NCBI GenBank assembly: GCA_031262385.1
Contig: JAISHU010000041.1
Span: 1 to 35,959, forward strand
DNA from: Mediterranea sp. (in: CFB group bacteria)
GTDB taxonomy: Bacteria; Bacteroidota; Bacteroidia; Bacteroidales; Bacteroidaceae
Reading direction: 5' to 3'
Length of the DNA: 35,959 nt
Of the stretch, positions 25,999 through 32,417 are shown in pieces. Each line of letters starts with the position of its first letter. Position 1 is the stretch's first letter. The notes below the pieces were generated by a model. That model did not search any database and was not told the origin of the DNA. It saw only the letters and a program-made list of their open reading frames with translations. Position numbers and translations under genes: made by a program.

Positions 25999-27483
25999 TT
26001 ATACATTATAACTTCCCGATTTGGTATCGCCTCCGTGTCCGGTCCAGTTCTCGTGGAAGAAGACGCCGCGCGGTTGGTCGATGCGTTCGAACGTGTGTGC
26101 GCCGAAATAGTCGCGTTGCGCCTGAATCAGGTTGGCAGGCAGTTTGGGCGAGGTAAGCGAGTAGAAGTAATTCAGTGCCGAAGCAAATGCCGGCAGTGGT
26201 ATTTCGTCGGCGGTAGCCAAGGTTACCACTCGTTTCCAACCGGGCAGCACTCCGCGAATCTCCTCTTCGAAGTAGTCCGACAGTAGCAGGTTACCCGGTT
26301 TTTGCGGTGCGGCAAAAGCGGTGGCAATATCGTTGAGGAAGGCACTGCGTATGATACATCCGCCTCGCCACATGCGGGCTATAGAACTTAGATTCAGGTT
26401 CCAGCCAAATGTGTCGGATGCCTTTTGCAGCACGGCAAAGCCTTGTGCATACGAAGTCAGTTTGGAGGCATAGAGTGCGGTGTAGATGTCGTTAACGGTA
26501 TCGGTTTGGTCGTGTACCGCTTCCGTACGTTTCAAATCGAACTTAGTGGCAGCCTCTTTGCGCAGTTCGGTTTGCCCCGAGAAGCTGCGTTCGAACACTG
26601 CCGTAGCAATCACTCCCAGCGGCATACCCAGTTCCATGGCGTTGATAACCGACCATTTGCCGGTGCCTTTCTGTCCGGCTGCATCGAGTATCTTGTCCAA
26701 CAGGTAGTTGCCATCGCCGTCTTTGTGGCGCAATATATTGGCGGTAATTTCCACCAGATAGCTACGTAGTTTAAGGGTGTTCCAGCGGGCAAAGATGTCC
26801 GCCATATCTTCGTTATCGAGTTTCAGTAGTTTCTTCATCAGCCAGTAAGCTTCGCCGATGAGTTGCATATCGGCATACTCAATGCCGTTGTGTATCATCT
26901 TGACGAAATGACCCGAACCGGCGGGACCAATCCAATCGCAGCAGGGTGTGCCGTCTTCGGCTTTAGCGGCAATGCTTTGTAAAATAGGTTTCACTTCCGA
27001 CCATGCCGACTGCGATCCGCCGGGCATAATCGATGCACCGTTGAGTGCACCTTCTTCACCGCCCGACACACCGCTACCCACAAAGCGAAATCCTTTGGAT
27101 TCGCTCAGTGTTACCCGGCGGTTGGTATCTTCGTAATTGGAGTTTCCGCCATCTATGAGTATGTCGCCTGCATCGAGCAACGGAAACAGTTGTTCCATTA
27201 ATTCGTCTACCGGACTTCCGGCTCGCACCATCATCATGATTTTGCGCGGGGTAGCAAGAGAAGCTACAAACGACGCAATGTCTGTGTGACCTTGTATGGT
27301 TGTCTCTTTAGCGCGTCCTTCAACAAACCGTTCTACTACTCCTTCTTCAACTCCTTTAACTGTGCGGTTGTACACCGATACCTTCCAGCCTTTTCCGGCC
27401 ATGTTGAGCGCTAAGTTCTCGCCCATAACGGCAAGTCCAATTAGTCCAATGTCTGCTCGTGACTCGTTCTCTTTTTTCTTCAT
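25999..27483 (-). CDS. gnd: 6-phosphogluconate dehydrogenase (decarboxylating)
   Basis: A 494-residue cytoplasmic enzyme that converts 6-phosphogluconate to ribulose-5-phosphate and CO2. The N-terminal coenzyme domain shows GLIGLAVMGENLALN (13-27) and VYNRT (37-41). The active-site segment GPAGSGHFVKMIHNGIEYADMQ carries the catalytic Lys, and the C-terminal tail HTFERIDQPRGVFFHENW is diagnostic. The frame can be extended to a TTG at 27492, but ATG 27483 (MKKKENESRADIG) is chosen. It is the first gene of gnd-zwf-pgl. No consensus -7 element was found upstream; its leader contains a half-copy of the repeat element at 29509-29683. Confidence 0.96.
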   Translation of the reverse strand: MKKKENESRADIGLIGLAVMGENLALNMAGKGWKVSVYNRTVKGVEEGVVERFVEGRAKETTIQGHTDIASFVASLATPRKIMMMVRAGSPVDELMEQLFPLLDAGDILIDGGNSNYEDTNRRVTLSESKGFRFVGSGVSGGEEGALNGASIMPGGSQSAWSEVKPILQSIAAKAEDGTPCCDWIGPAGSGHFVKMIHNGIEYADMQLIGEAYWLMKKLLKLDNEDMADIFARWNTLKLRSYLVEITANILRHKDGDGNYLLDKILDAAGQKGTGKWSVINAMELGMPLGVIATAVFERSFSGQTELRKEAATKFDLKRTEAVHDQTDTVNDIYTALYASKLTSYAQGFAVLQKASDTFGWNLNLSSIARMWRGGCIIRSAFLNDIATAFAAPQKPGNLLLSDYFEEEIRGVLPGWKRVVTLATADEIPLPAFASALNYFYSLTSPKLPANLIQAQRDYFGAHTFERIDQPRGVFFHENWTGHGGDTKSGSYNV

Positions 27484-27595
27484 CGTGGACAATATTCAAA
27501 TAATTAAAGTAGTAACAATGCGTGTTCTCTTTTGTTCGGTGTTGTGGTACTTTGTCTATACATTTTTTTATTATAAGTCAGATTCTGCAAGAATT

Positions 27596-27648
27596 AGAAA
27601 CTGTTTTGAGTTGAGGATCTTTGATTTGAAGACTATTTTCGAGGATTA
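27596..27648 (+). repeat. Half-copy of the interspersed inverted-repeat element
   Basis: This segment begins AGAAACTGTTTTGA, contains GACTATTTTCGAGGATTA, and aligns end to end with the reverse complement of the right arm of the element at 29509-29683, with one indel and a few mismatches. The second arm is missing. It lies about 110 bp upstream of gnd, in antisense orientation to that gene's transcript. Confidence 0.7.
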
Positions 27649-27798
27649 AAAACCCTCATTAGTACATTAGATATTGACATATTAGCACATTATTTCGTGT
27701 TTACCCATCATAATGTCACAATCTTGCGCTTTTAGCTAACTCACACTTTGAAGAAAACGTGCCTTTAAACCGCACTTGATGCATTCTTTCCCACTACT

Positions 27799-27908
27799 TA
27801 ACGAACTAACTCCGCAAAAACAACGAATCAACTCGGCGGAAACAATGAATCATCCGCGCGGAAACAACAAACTGTCGACGCGAAAACAACGAATCAGTTG
27901 CGACCTTA
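27799..27908. repeat. Five tandem 22-bp repeats (family A)
   Basis: Units start at 27799, 27821, 27843, 27865 and 27887, exactly 22 bp apart. Each starts YAAYRAAYY (for example CAACGAATC, CAATGAATC) and most carry a CG-rich core followed by an A-run (CGGCGGAAA, CGCGCGGAAA, GACGCGAAAA). In reverse complement they match the 18601-18689 array; for instance the unit at 27865 shares GTCGACG and the A-run. The frame remains open by chance; no protein is supported. Confidence 0.8.
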
Positions 27909-27914
27909 TCAAAT

Positions 27915-28002
27915 TATCCCGGCAAGTTAGCCTGTATATCCCGGCAGATTATTGTGTTTTCCCGGCAAGTTATCGCAATAACTCGGCAAGATAATTTCGA
28001 TA
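27915..28002. repeat. Four tandem 21-22-bp repeats (family B)
   Basis: The core CCCGGCAAGTTA (variants CCCGGCAGATTA and CTCGGCAAGATAA) starts at 27918, 27940, 27961 and 27982, spaced 22, 21 and 21 bp. The cores continue roughly in phase with the CG-rich cores of family A just upstream, so the two may be one long array whose linkers have diverged. Confidence 0.75.
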
Positions 28003-28268
28003 ATCTCCTTTTTAGGCTGCTTTTTCGCGCTGAAGGTGCTTTTTGTATTTTGACAAAAAATATTCATATCTTTCTGTGAGTGTGCGTATTAAGGTGCTAT
28101 TTTTACATAGTTTAACGCGCTATACTCGCACGAAAGTCACGAAGCCGTCCCTCAGTCCGAAATAAGCCCGTTTTTCGAGGGTTCGTTTGACGTTTTGACA
28201 CTTTGATAATTTAGAAGCTGCGAATGGGCAAGATGAAGTCGGGTTCGGCAAAACATTCTGAGTTGTTG
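28003..28268. other. Non-coding remainder of the gnd-fba gap
   Basis: No gene is supported. Visible items are a small hairpin in an A/T-rich stretch (TTTTTGT, then ACAAAAA after a six-base loop, near 28040-28060) and three TTTGAY hexamers exactly 8 bp apart (28186, 28194, 28202). The other gene-free part, 27649-27798, shows nothing I can name. Confidence 0.5.
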
Positions 28269-28300
28269 TTTGTTCTTTCTTTGAATAAAGAGTATCTTTG
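28269..28300 (+). promoter_or_regulatory. Consensus Bacteroides promoter for fba
   Basis: TTTG (28269-28272), exactly 20 bp, then TATCTTTG (28293-28300). This is the best complete match in the window. Transcription would begin near 28307 and give a leader of about 47 nt before the fba ATG. Confidence 0.8.
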
Positions 28301-28353
28301 CGGCTCGATTAAAGCCGAAATATTATTCACTACAAATAAACTTCGAAAACAAA

Positions 28354-29361
28354 ATGATTAGTTACAAAGAATTAGGGCTGGTAAACACCCGTGAGATGTT
28401 TGCAAAAGCCATCAAAGGCGGATATGCGATTCCTGCCTTCAACTTCAACAACATGGAACAGCTGCAAGCTATCGTAAAAGCGGCAGTCGAAACAAAGTCT
28501 CCCGTTATTTTGCAGGTATCCAAAGGCGCCCGCAACTATGCTAATCAAACCTTGCTGCGCTATATGGCGGAAGGTGCCGTGGCATACGCCAAAGAATTGG
28601 GTTGCGCGCATCCCGAGATAGTACTTCACTTAGACCACGGCGACAGCTTCGAGCTTTGCAAATCGTGTATCGACATGGGCTTCTCGTCGGTAATGATTGA
28701 CGGTTCGCACCTGCCTTACGAAGAAAACGTGGCTCTTACGAAGAAAGTCGTTGAATATGCACATCAATACGACGTTACCGTTGAAGGCGAACTGGGTGTA
28801 TTGGCAGGCGTGGAAGACGAAGTATCTGCCGATCATCACACTTATACCGACCCCGAAGAAGTTATCGACTTCGCTACCCGCACCGGTTGCGACAGCTTGG
28901 CTATCTCTATCGGTACTTCGCACGGAGCTTACAAGTTCAAACCCGAACAATGCCACATTGACCCCAAAACAGGTCGTTTGGTTCCTCCTCCGTTGGCATT
29001 CGATGTACTCGACGCCGTTATGGAAAAACTTCCGGGATTCCCCATCGTACTGCACGGCTCGTCATCGGTTCCTCAAGAAGAAGTAGACACTATTAATAAA
29101 TATGGTGGTAAGCTCGAAGCTGCCATCGGTATCCCCGAAGACGAATTGCGCAAAGCAGCCAAATCGGCCGTTTGCAAGATTAATATCGACTCCGACTCAC
29201 GTTTGGCTATGACCTCTGCCGTTCGCAAAGTGTTTGCCGAACAGCCGGGAGAGTTCGACCCCCGCAAATATCTGGGTCCGGCTCGCGACAATATGGAGAA
29301 ACTTTACAAGCACAAAATCATCAGCGTGCTTGGTTCGGACAACAAGTTGGCACAACTGTAA
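28354..29361 (+). CDS. fba: Class II fructose-bisphosphate aldolase
   Basis: A 335-residue zinc-dependent glycolytic and gluconeogenic enzyme that cleaves fructose-1,6-bisphosphate. Zinc and catalytic residues are visible: LHLDHGDS (Asp94 acid/base, His95 zinc), VEGELG (Glu144 region), IGTSHGAYK (His190 zinc), and VLHGSSSVP (His234 zinc). NFNNMEQ near residue 31 and NIDSDSRLAMT near the C-terminus complete the class II pattern. It has its own strong promoter and is followed by a hairpin that also occurs 1165 bp downstream. No neighbour is cotranscribed. Confidence 0.96.
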   Translation: MISYKELGLVNTREMFAKAIKGGYAIPAFNFNNMEQLQAIVKAAVETKSPVILQVSKGARNYANQTLLRYMAEGAVAYAKELGCAHPEIVLHLDHGDSFELCKSCIDMGFSSVMIDGSHLPYEENVALTKKVVEYAHQYDVTVEGELGVLAGVEDEVSADHHTYTDPEEVIDFATRTGCDSLAISIGTSHGAYKFKPEQCHIDPKTGRLVPPPLAFDVLDAVMEKLPGFPIVLHGSSSVPQEEVDTINKYGGKLEAAIGIPEDELRKAAKSAVCKINIDSDSRLAMTSAVRKVFAEQPGEFDPRKYLGPARDNMEKLYKHKIISVLGSDNKLAQL

Positions 29362-29388
29362 ATCACTGCTCGAAAAGCGGTAGATATA

Positions 29389-29428
29389 ATTACAGCCCGA
29401 CGCGCAAGCGCCGGGCTGTAATGTTATT
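29389..29428. terminator. Hairpin after fba (first copy of a duplicated 40-bp sequence)
   Basis: ATTACAGCCCG pairs with CGGGCTGTAAT around an inner GCGC-AA-GCGC stem. The whole 40-bp block is identical to 30554-30593. In this copy the stem stops at 11 outer base pairs because the left flank (TAGATATA) no longer matches the right flank. Confidence 0.85.
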
Positions 29429-29474
29429 TACGAAGAAATATCAGCCAAGCTATTGTTTTTAAAAAAGAAACAAC

Positions 29475-29482
29475 GAACTTTG
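29475..29482 (+). promoter_or_regulatory. Possible promoter of the accessory cassette
   Basis: GAACTTTG, one base off TAnnTTTG, is preceded after 19 bp by ATTG (29452-29455) and followed by GCACCG. Transcription from here would give a leader of about 215 nt containing the inverted-repeat element. Confidence 0.4.
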
Positions 29483-29508
29483 CACCGTATTGATATTATC
29501 AATTCTTT

Positions 29509-29683
29509 AGAAACCGTTTTGAATTTATTGGAATATCTTCTTATTACTCATGCTTTGAGTCTCTTTTCGGTCTTATCTTCCTCTTTTAGTCGTCAGATAG
29601 CTCGCTATCTTCCTCCTAAAACAGAAAGATAATCCTCGAAAATAGTTCTCAAAGCAAAGAGCACTAAATTCAAAACAGTTTCT
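29509..29683. repeat. 175-bp imperfect long inverted repeat (MITE-like or structured leader)
   Basis: The left arm (29509-29601) and right arm (29604-29683) are complementary over most of their length, with one gap of about 13 bases in the right arm. The ends read AGAAACYGTTTTGAATTTA against their complement, the middle TGCTTTGAG...TTTTCG, and the centre is AGATAGC-TC-GCTATCT. A half-copy exists at 27596-27648. No clear target-site duplication is seen. It ends 21 bp before the ATG of the next gene. No gene is otherwise supported between 29362 and 29704. Confidence 0.75.
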
Positions 29684-29704
29684 TAAAACAAGAAAAACGT
29701 TCGT

Positions 29705-30019
29705 ATGGCAAAAGTAGATATTAAGAATGTAATCATCAGGAAAGACAAAAATGTTCGTGTGATTATAGAGAAAGACGCTAAAAAGAACCGACCCCTTTTT
29801 AAAACGTCTGTTAGTTCGATAGAACAAAAATATCGATTGAAGCATCCTTTACTGGCAGGGATAGGAAGTATAATCAATGTGGCGGGCAATTATCATACCT
29901 TCCCCGAATATACTTCTAAAAAGGCTAATGACACAGCCATTGCATCCGTATGGAAAAAAGTAGGGTCGTATCTGTTCGATGCCATAGGTGAAGTAGACAA
30001 ACAACTAAAAATCAAATAG
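29705..30019 (+). CDS. Accessory protein of unknown function, first gene of the DUF2335 cassette
   Basis: A 104-residue basic protein that I do not recognise. It has no signal peptide or transmembrane helix. The N-terminal third is a run of short beta-like segments rich in Lys and Val/Ile (KVDIKNVIIRKDKNVRVIIEK), the middle has LKHPLLAGIGSIINVAGNY, and the C-terminus looks helical and charged (GSYLFDAIGEVDKQLKIK). The coding sequence is visibly richer in A and T than the flanking genes, suggesting acquisition from elsewhere. It ends four bases before the DUF2335 gene, so the two are almost certainly cotranscribed and may be functional partners. Confidence 0.7.
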   Translation: MAKVDIKNVIIRKDKNVRVIIEKDAKKNRPLFKTSVSSIEQKYRLKHPLLAGIGSIINVAGNYHTFPEYTSKKANDTAIASVWKKVGSYLFDAIGEVDKQLKIK

Positions 30020-30023
30020 AATA

Positions 30024-30545
30024 ATGGAGGAAAACGTTAATGAAAAGAGAGAGATCGCAACAGAGAAAGATGACGAAAAAGAGATTCTTCGGTATATAGA
30101 TGAAAATGCGGATGATATAACCAGCGTTTCCGAAGTGCTGAACTCTTTGCCGGAAGATAAAAAGGAGGTTATCCTTGCTGCCTTTAGTGCTATAGAGGCA
30201 TCAATATCTTTTCAAGGTCCTGTTCCACACCCCGATATTTTGAAAGGTTACGAAGACGTGTTACCCGGCACGGCAGAGCGTATCTTGTCTATGGCTGAAA
30301 AACAGCAGACACACGGAATAGAAATGGAGAAGTTTATTGTGAAAAACAGCTCTAAGCAGAGTGTTTACGGTCAGGTGTGGGGCGGCATTATTACCATATT
30401 GTGTCTTGTCGTTACGCTTGTCTTAGGATATGCCGGACACGATGCGTTGGCTGGAGTGATAGGAAGCACTACTATACTGGGAATTGCAACAATATTTGTG
30501 TTGAATAAGAAGCCTCGCAAGAAGGAAAACGAAGATAGTGAATAA
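30024..30545 (+). CDS. DUF2335 family predicted membrane protein
   Basis: A 173-residue protein. A charged N-terminal part is followed by the DUF2335 hallmark region: SFQGPVPHPDILKGYEDVLPGTAERILSMAEKQQTH is spread over about residues 62-97, with GPVPHPDIL and YEDVLPGTAERIL as its key pieces. Then come about twenty helical residues and two hydrophobic helices (about 119-137 and 142-161) with a short turn, ending in a basic tail (NKKPRKKENE). The expected topology is both termini in the cytoplasm. DUF2335 proteins are scattered in accessory regions of bacterial and phage genomes and have no settled function. The gene is A/T-richer than its neighbours and lies immediately before the second 40-bp hairpin. 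A holin-like or membrane-effector role would be speculation. Confidence 0.8.
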   Translation: MEENVNEKREIATEKDDEKEILRYIDENADDITSVSEVLNSLPEDKKEVILAAFSAIEASISFQGPVPHPDILKGYEDVLPGTAERILSMAEKQQTHGIEMEKFIVKNSSKQSVYGQVWGGIITILCLVVTLVLGYAGHDALAGVIGSTTILGIATIFVLNKKPRKKENEDSE

Positions 30546-30547
30546 AC

Positions 30548-30599
30548 AATAACATTACAGCCCGACGCGCAAGCGCCGGGCTGTAATGTTATTGTGAGC
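30548..30599. terminator. Hairpin between the DUF2335 gene and cmk (second copy)
   Basis: The 40 bp at 30554-30593 are identical to 29389-29428. Here the outer stem extends through CAATAAC / GTTATTG to about 18 bp, so this copy looks complete. On the minus strand a T-rich tail follows, suiting termination of cmk as well as of the cassette. Confidence 0.85.
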
Positions 30600-30610
30600 T
30601 TACAAAGACT

Positions 30611-31300
30611 TTACTCTTTCACCCTCAGCAAGAACTGCTCTTTGAGCCATGCATCCTGCTGTTCGCGGGTAAGGTGTGTGTTGTCGAGTAGCAAAGCGTC
30701 GTTGGCACGGCGCAACGGACTCACTTCGCGATGACGGTCGATGTAGTCGCGCTGTTTTACGTTTTGGAGAATCTGTTCGTAATCGGCATGCTCACCTTTC
30801 TCTTGCAACTCCTTGTAGCGACGTTCGGCACGTACTTCGGCGGAAGCCGTAACGAAAATCTTCAGTTCGGCATTCGGAAAAACAGTGGTTCCGATGTCGC
30901 GTCCGTCCATTACAATGCCTTTTTGTTCGCCCATAGCCTGCTGCAAGGCTACCATGGCTTGGCGTACAAAGCCCAGTTCGGCAATAAGGCTGACCCGTTC
31001 GGATACCTCCATGGTGCGAATGCGGCTTTCCACATTCACTCCGTTCAAATAAGTTTCGGGAAGCTTGGTAACCTCGTTCAATTCGAAGGTGATACGGATG
31101 TTTGCCATGTCGGCTTCGAGACGCGGCACATCAATAACAGAACCCTCTATCATGCCGTGTTCCATGGCATAAAGCGTCACCGCACGATACATGGCACCGC
31201 TGTCTATATGAATGTAGCCCACCTCGCGAGCCAAGTCTTTGGCCATAGTGCTTTTTCCGCACGAAGAAAAGCCGTCAATGGCTATCGTAATCTTTTTCAT
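30611..31300 (-). CDS. cmk: (d)CMP kinase
   Basis: A 229-residue cytoplasmic nucleotide kinase that phosphorylates CMP and dCMP. The P-loop GFSSCGKST is at residues 10-18. The nucleotide-binding [15 protein letters not shown], the catalytic-loop [21 protein letters not shown], and ERRYKEL and [19 protein letters not shown] in the lid and C-terminal region are all typical of bacterial Cmk. The length is normal. It is transcribed towards the cassette and shares its terminator region. An exact -7 element lies 36 bp upstream. Confidence 0.95.
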   Translation of the reverse strand: MKKITIAIDGFSSCGKSTMAKDLAREVGYIHIDSGAMYRAVTLYAMEHGMIEGSVIDVPRLEADMANIRITFELNEVTKLPETYLNGVNVESRIRTMEVSERVSLIAELGFVRQAMVALQQAMGEQKGIVMDGRDIGTTVFPNAELKIFVTASAEVRAERRYKELQEKGEHADYEQILQNVKQRDYIDRHREVSPLRRANDALLLDNTHLTREQQDAWLKEQFLLRVKE

Positions 31301-31335
31301 TCGCCTTTTTTACTCTTTCTGTTTAAAAATGTCCC

Positions 31336-31343
31336 CAAAGGTA
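31336..31343 (-). promoter_or_regulatory. -7 promoter element for cmk
   Basis: The minus strand reads TACCTTTG, an exact match, placing the transcription start near 31330 and a leader of about 30 nt. A plus-strand TACATTTG lies 22 bp away at 31366-31373, making a divergent promoter pair. Confidence 0.5.
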
Positions 31344-31365
31344 CGTCATTTCTAAAATATCTCGT

Positions 31366-31373
31366 TACATTTG
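31366..31373 (+). promoter_or_regulatory. Orphan plus-strand -7 element upstream of tonB
   Basis: TACATTTG is an exact -7 match without a clear -33 partner, 232 bp before the tonB ATG. The stretch it would transcribe (31380-31545) has no ORF beyond a six-codon ATG frame near 31486, and two small dyads (CGGA...TCCG near 31391 and TCCG...CGGA near 31437). It could be an alternative tonB promoter or could drive a small RNA. Confidence 0.35.
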
Positions 31374-31545
31374 CGGCGGAAAAGTAATACGGAGCTTCCG
31401 GCTTGCTTTTGTTACATCACCTTCTTGAGGTTAATTTCCGCATTATACGGAGAATAAACTCGGATTAACAATTAAAAAAGCAAAAATGGGATATGTATTG
31501 TATTAAAAAAGGTAGCACAAGTGTACACCTTTATAGATAAACGAT

Positions 31546-31553
31546 TACATTTG
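31546..31553 (+). promoter_or_regulatory. -7 promoter element for tonB
   Basis: TACATTTG, an exact match, with a leader of about 45 nt to the tonB ATG. The -33 region contains GTGTACAC (31521-31528), a perfect 8-bp palindrome, instead of TTTG. Confidence 0.5.
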
Positions 31554-31604
31554 ACCCTGTGGAGCTTGTGAAGGAGTGAGAAACACTAATTAAAAAAGAT
31601 AATT

Positions 31605-32288
31605 ATGGAAATTAAGAAGACACCCAAAGCAGATTTGGAAAGCAAGAAATCCACTTGGTTGCTGATAGGCTATGTCGTTGTTCTTGGTTTCATGTTCGTC
31701 GCCTTTGAATGGTCTGAACGCGATATCAAGATTGATACCAGCCAAGCAGTATCCGATGCGGTTTTCGAAGAAGAAATTATTCCAATCACGGAACAGGAGG
31801 AAAAGATTCAACCTCCTCCTCCCGAAGTAAAACCTATCGCCGAAACGATAGAGATTGTGGATGACAAGGCTGATGTGGAAGAATCCACCATTCAGTCGAC
31901 CGAAGAAACCGGTGAAGCTGTGGAAGTGAAGTATGTACCTGTGCAGGTGGAAGAAGAAGCTCCCCTTGAAGATGAGATTTTCGAAGTGGTAGAAAAGATG
32001 CCGAACTTCCCCGGCGGTGATGCTGCACTGATGAGCTTTATGCAAAAGAACATCAAATACCCCACTATCTCGCAGGAGAACGGCACACAAGGTCGTGTTT
32101 CCATCCAATTTGTGGTAAACAAAGACGGTAGTGTGGTAGATGCAGTGGTACTTCGTGGTGTAGACCCCTACTTGGATAAAGAAGCCCTTCGCGTGGTAAA
32201 CGCTATGCCGAAGTGGAACCCGGGTATGCAACGCGGTAAACCGGTACGTGTGAAATACACCGTACCCGTGACCTTCAGATTGCAATAA
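31605..32288 (+). CDS. tonB: TonB-family energy transducer
   Basis: A 227-residue inner-membrane protein that passes proton-motive energy to outer-membrane receptors such as the SusC homologue here. A single N-terminal membrane helix (about 17-35, STWLLIGYVVVLGFMFVAF) follows a short basic cytoplasmic tail. Next comes an acidic, proline-containing periplasmic linker (QPPPPEVKP, then many Glu and Val) and a C-terminal TonB domain from about 136: FPGGDAALMSFMQKNIKYP, GRVSIQFVVNKDGSV, and MPKWNPGMQRGKPVRVKYTVPVTF. This is the usual Bacteroidetes TonB with the MPxFPGG motif. It has its own promoter and terminator. The exbB gene lies 3 kb downstream. Confidence 0.92.
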   Translation: MEIKKTPKADLESKKSTWLLIGYVVVLGFMFVAFEWSERDIKIDTSQAVSDAVFEEEIIPITEQEEKIQPPPPEVKPIAETIEIVDDKADVEESTIQSTEETGEAVEVKYVPVQVEEEAPLEDEIFEVVEKMPNFPGGDAALMSFMQKNIKYPTISQENGTQGRVSIQFVVNKDGSVVDAVVLRGVDPYLDKEALRVVNAMPKWNPGMQRGKPVRVKYTVPVTFRLQ

Positions 32289-32303
32289 CAGAACCAAAAA
32301 ACG

Positions 32304-32340
32304 GAGAGGTTGTCCCGACAGGGCGACCTCTCTTTGTTCT
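32304..32340 (+). terminator. Intrinsic terminator after tonB
   Basis: GAGAGGTTGTCCC and GGGCGACCTCTC form an imperfect stem around GACA (32304-32332), followed by a T-rich run (TTTGTTCTTTT). Confidence 0.8.
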
Positions 32341-32417
32341 TTTCCCTTTGTTTTCTTTCTCTTTAATTTCCCTTCCCTCTACCGCAACTCACTACTATTC
32401 GTTACGATTGTTAGATT

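Noticed and set aside
25306..26286. Plus-strand frame of 326 codons across zwf and gnd
   Set aside because: It crosses two real genes in antisense, including their junction, and its translation has no family features.
27776..27994. 72-codon frame over the repeat array
   Set aside because: A 22-bp unit shifts frame at every repeat, the translation has no repeat at protein level, and no promoter precedes it. The array explains the sequence.
27799..28002. CRISPR array
   Set aside because: The whole period is only 21-22 bp, with no room for repeat plus spacer, the units degrade gradually, and no cas gene is present.
27799..28002. Iteron-type replication origin
   Set aside because: The repeat size would fit iterons, but no replication initiator gene, DnaA-box cluster or plasmid gene is near, and a related array occurs at 18601-18689 in ordinary chromosomal sequence.
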